The notes beneath the pieces are model-generated. The model did not search any database. It was not told the DNA's origin and was given only the letters and a program-made list of their open reading frames with translations. From positions 1,083 through 9,427 of the forward strand of contig DDNL01000030.1 of assembly GCA_002341165.1 (NCBI GenBank): a stretch of 8,345 nucleotides of DNA, written 5' to 3'. Position numbers and translations under genes: made by a program. Shown here in pieces: positions 7,110 to 8,345 of this stretch. Numbering within the stretch: position 1 is the first letter of the stretch; each line of letters opens with the position of its first letter. The stretch is from Shewanellaceae bacterium UBA2521 (GTDB lineage Bacteria > Pseudomonadota > Gammaproteobacteria > Enterobacterales > Shewanellaceae).

Positions 7110-7866
7110 CATCACTCTCCTCTTTGACTTGTGTGATGATAGGTAAACCAACAAGATCTACTTCATGCTGCTGTTTAAACATGGCAAAAGCTTTCTGAAT
7201 ATCGGCTTTATATTGTGGCGTAAAACGCCATATCCATCCCTGCTCAGTTGCTACACCATAACCTACTTTCTGATGATCAGGTGTGATAAACCATGCTTGA
7301 TGTATCCCAGTATAAAGAGCTTCAACAACATAAGATTGGGAGCCGATCTGAATTTTATGATCTGTTAGACTGATGATCTTCTGAAATTGATGTAATTGTT
7401 TAATTACGGTCAACATAGAGCGATACCGCTCACTTAAAGAGGATTTTCGATGCACTATTTGCTTTTTTTCATGCTCTAGCTGACGTTGTAGAGGTACAGG
7501 TAAACGATCCCAAATATACAGCAACTTTTCTGAAAAAGCCGAAGACTCTTGTTCCCATACTTGAGCTTGCACTTCTAAATCCTGTTGCTGAGATAAAAGT
7601 TTATGTTTTTGCTTATCTACATCGGTTGCATCTTGATGTGTCAGTTTTAATTGTTCTTTTAAAGCTTTTTTTTCTACCTTGTAGAGTTGTTGTTGTTGTT
7701 GTAATTTCTGCTTTTCTTCTTGCCAAGATAAGCGTAAGTCTGATACTTGTTTTTTTGCTTGTATCCACTGATGTGCAAGTTCGCTCACTTGTTCAGGTGA
7801 ACTCGCCATAACATGAAGTGAAATAAATGGCATAAAAACACATATAGATTTAAATATGGATTTCAT
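7093..7866 (-). CDS. DUF3450-family periplasmic coiled-coil protein, first gene of the TonB2/TtpC-type operon
   Basis: A 257-residue exported protein. Residues 1-21 are a signal peptide (MKSIFKSI, hydrophobic core, ending HVMA before SSP). Residues about 23-115 form a long coiled coil rich in Gln, Lys and Glu, including QQQQQ at 56-60. The C-terminal part (about 165-245) is a small beta-rich domain with VVEALYTGIHQAWFITPD, then KVGYG, then GWIWRF and LVGLPI; this is the DUF3450 pattern. The biochemical function is unknown. DUF3450 genes regularly precede ttpC-exbB-exbD-tonB in Vibrio and relatives, so a role in assembling or positioning the TonB complex is likely but inferred. The ATG is preceded by a short AGG about 6 bases away and by a Fur-box match 14 bases upstream. 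Its end overlaps ttpC by 17 bases. No lipoprotein cysteine or enzyme motif is seen. Confidence 0.88.
   Translation of the reverse strand: MKSIFKSICVFMPFISLHVMASSPEQVSELAHQWIQAKKQVSDLRLSWQEEKQKLQQQQQLYKVEKKALKEQLKLTHQDATDVDKQKHKLLSQQQDLEVQAQVWEQESSAFSEKLLYIWDRLPVPLQRQLEHEKKQIVHRKSSLSERYRSMLTVIKQLHQFQKIISLTDHKIQIGSQSYVVEALYTGIHQAWFITPDHQKVGYGVATEQGWIWRFTPQYKADIQKAFAMFKQQHEVDLVGLPIITQVKEESDDEISL
7117..7122 (-). promoter_or_regulatory. Ribosome binding site deciding the ttpC start
   Basis: GAGGAG on the minus strand lies 7 bases before the ATG at 7109 and 4 before the ATG at 7112. It sits within the end of the DUF3450 gene and argues against the upstream ATG at 7154. Confidence 0.7.
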
Positions 7867-7879
7867 AAAAACCTAACAT

Positions 7880-7898
7880 CTAAATGATATTGATTATC
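7880..7898 (-). promoter_or_regulatory. Fur box controlling the six-gene TonB operon
   Basis: The plus-strand 19-mer here matches the Fur consensus GATAATGATAATCATTATC at 14 of 19 positions. Its 7-1-7 core TGATATTGATTATCG (7885-7899) is a near-palindrome of the expected TGATAAT/ATTATCA form. It ends 14 bases upstream of the first gene of the operon and adjoins a -10-like TATAAC on the minus strand (7899-7904). Iron-dependent repression of the operon is therefore likely. No convincing -35 hexamer could be assigned. Confidence 0.75.
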
Positions 7899-8001
7899 GT
7901 TATAATTATTAACTTACGATACTAACGTTTCGAGTTTGAAAAATCAATCAAAAAGTAACTCAATTGAAGACAGGATAAAAGATATAAAAAATAAATAAAG
8001 G

Positions 8002-8071
8002 ACACCCAACTTATGCTCAGTAGAAAAAGTTGGATAAATTAAACCTCAGGTCTTTATCCTTGTGTGGGTGT
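8002..8071. repeat. Nested inverted repeats upstream of the right IS3 relic
   Basis: CCAACTT (8006-8012) and AAGTTGG (8027-8033) form a 7-bp stem with a 14-base loop. The overlapping word ACACCCA (8002-8008) is also complementary to TGGGTGT (8065-8071). The two pairings share bases and exclude each other. They could be insertion-sequence ends or a weak structured leader; neither is established. The stretch from 7905 to 8001 shows nothing beyond AT-rich DNA. Confidence 0.35.
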
Positions 8072-8250
8072 TGACCTTCTTCCCGCAAATAAACCCAGGA
8101 CATAAATGAGATTTCAGGTTAATCTATCTCAAAAGAGAGCTCATTATGAAAAAGCGTTATACAGAAGAACAAATCAAAAATATCTAGATTATATTCGTAT
8201 TGAGCTTAAGCAATTGGAACAAACCAATAGTAGAGAGTTTGCTTTTCACC
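8069..8250 (+). mobile_element. Decayed IS3-family transposase relic (right copy)
   Basis: ATG at 8146 reads MKKRYTEEQIKNI and then stops at 8185. MKKRYTEEQI is a near-perfect start of an IS3-family OrfA, of the kind common in Acinetobacter. From 8187 another frame (-1 relative to OrfA) reads DYIRIELKQLEQTN, which resembles a shortened DYIRYYN-x-x-RI-x-LK segment at the end of an OrfB. The simplest reading is an element that lost nearly all of its interior. The leader shares TGTTGACC (8069-8076) and TAAATGAGATT (8103-8113) with the relic near 471-500. Only the OrfA start is confidently recognised; the boundaries are approximate, and the remaining frame stays open to the window edge without a start codon. 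Confidence 0.55.
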
Positions 8251-8251
8251 C

Positions 8252-8274
8252 TCCAGTGGGGGCACTGGATTTTT
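8252..8274 (+). terminator. Rho-independent terminator
   Basis: TCCAGTG (8252-8258) and CACTGGA (8263-8269) form a perfect 7-bp stem with a GGGG loop, followed by TTTTT (8270-8274). This is a compact canonical terminator for plus-strand transcripts. It lies just after the IS3 relic; no intact plus-strand gene precedes it, so it may be a leftover of the element or of a lost gene. Confidence 0.65.
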
Positions 8275-8314
8275 GTATGATTTTGCTGTTGGATCTCGGA
8301 GTTGAGATTAAGAG

Positions 8315-8330
8315 AACAAGCATGCTTGTT
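8315..8330. promoter_or_regulatory. Perfect 16-bp palindrome, possible operator
   Basis: AACAAGCATGCTTGTT reads the same on both strands with no spacer. Such a site fits binding by a dimeric repressor, and it would serve a gene beyond the right edge. An inverted ATCTC/GAGAT pair lies just upstream (8293-8308). With no downstream gene visible the role is unproven. Confidence 0.35.
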
Positions 8331-8345
8331 AAACTCGAATATATG

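Noticed and set aside
7110..7154. Longer ttpC start at 7154
   Set aside because: It would overlap the DUF3450 gene by 62 bases and put 15 polar residues ahead of the signal-like segment; the GAGGAG site supports 7109.
7686..7702. GTT trinucleotide run as a phase-variable repeat
   Set aside because: It encodes the QQQQQ stretch in the DUF3450 coiled coil. Changes would be in multiples of three and would not switch the frame.
8172..8345. Open plus-strand frame running to the right edge as a real gene
   Set aside because: It has no start codon, contains the relic transposase tail and is interrupted functionally by a strong terminator hairpin.
1..8345. CRISPR array, tRNA, rRNA or riboswitch
   Set aside because: No regularly spaced repeats, cloverleaf-like sequence or known riboswitch core was seen in any of the intergenic stretches.

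Overview
The window is AT-rich DNA from a Gram-negative bacterium, shown by an outer-membrane TonB-dependent receptor, a TonB/ExbB/ExbD motor and Sec signal peptides. The AT-rich intergenic DNA, the style of the imelysin N-terminus, the Fur-box-like sites and remnants of an IS3-family transposase beginning MKKRYTEEQ all suggest Acinetobacter or another Moraxellaceae member. That assignment is inference; there is no rRNA or other phylogenetic marker in the window.

Layout. (1) Positions 1-322, minus strand: the N-terminal part of an imelysin (M75 family) protein that runs off the left edge. (2) Positions 323-795: a very AT-rich gap with a repeated ATAAAC/GTTTAT motif, a decayed IS3-type transposase relic (about 471-655) and a candidate Fur box (739-757). 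(3) Positions 796-2844, plus strand: an IutA-like TonB-dependent siderophore receptor. (4) Positions 2845-3022: a convergent intergenic region with a perfect 10-bp-stem hairpin. (5) Positions 7866 down to 3023, minus strand: a tight six-gene operon, DUF3450 coiled-coil protein - TtpC-like ExbB with a large periplasmic domain - short ExbB - ExbD - TonB - TPR protein. Genes overlap by 4-17 bases or are separated by 7-17 bases. A good Fur-box match lies just upstream of the first gene. (6) Positions 7867-8345: Fur operator, inverted repeats, a second IS3-type relic in the same orientation as the first, a strong rho-independent terminator and a perfect 16-bp palindrome.

The operon has the gene order of the TonB2/TtpC energy-transduction system known from Vibrio and other marine gammaproteobacteria. 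In the likely working model, the ExbB-ExbD proton channel and the TtpC-type second ExbB energise TonB, which opens the receptor so that a ferric siderophore (hydroxamate or aerobactin type by homology) can enter the periplasm. DUF3450 and the TPR protein are secreted accessory proteins of unknown function. No periplasmic binding protein, ABC permease or siderophore biosynthesis gene is in the window, so later transport steps must be encoded elsewhere.

The most interesting points are the unusually small ExbB (125 aa, almost no cytoplasmic loop), the apparent resemblance between the DUF3450 protein and the periplasmic half of TtpC, the weak TonB box of the receptor, and the two same-orientation IS3 relics flanking the receptor-plus-motor module.
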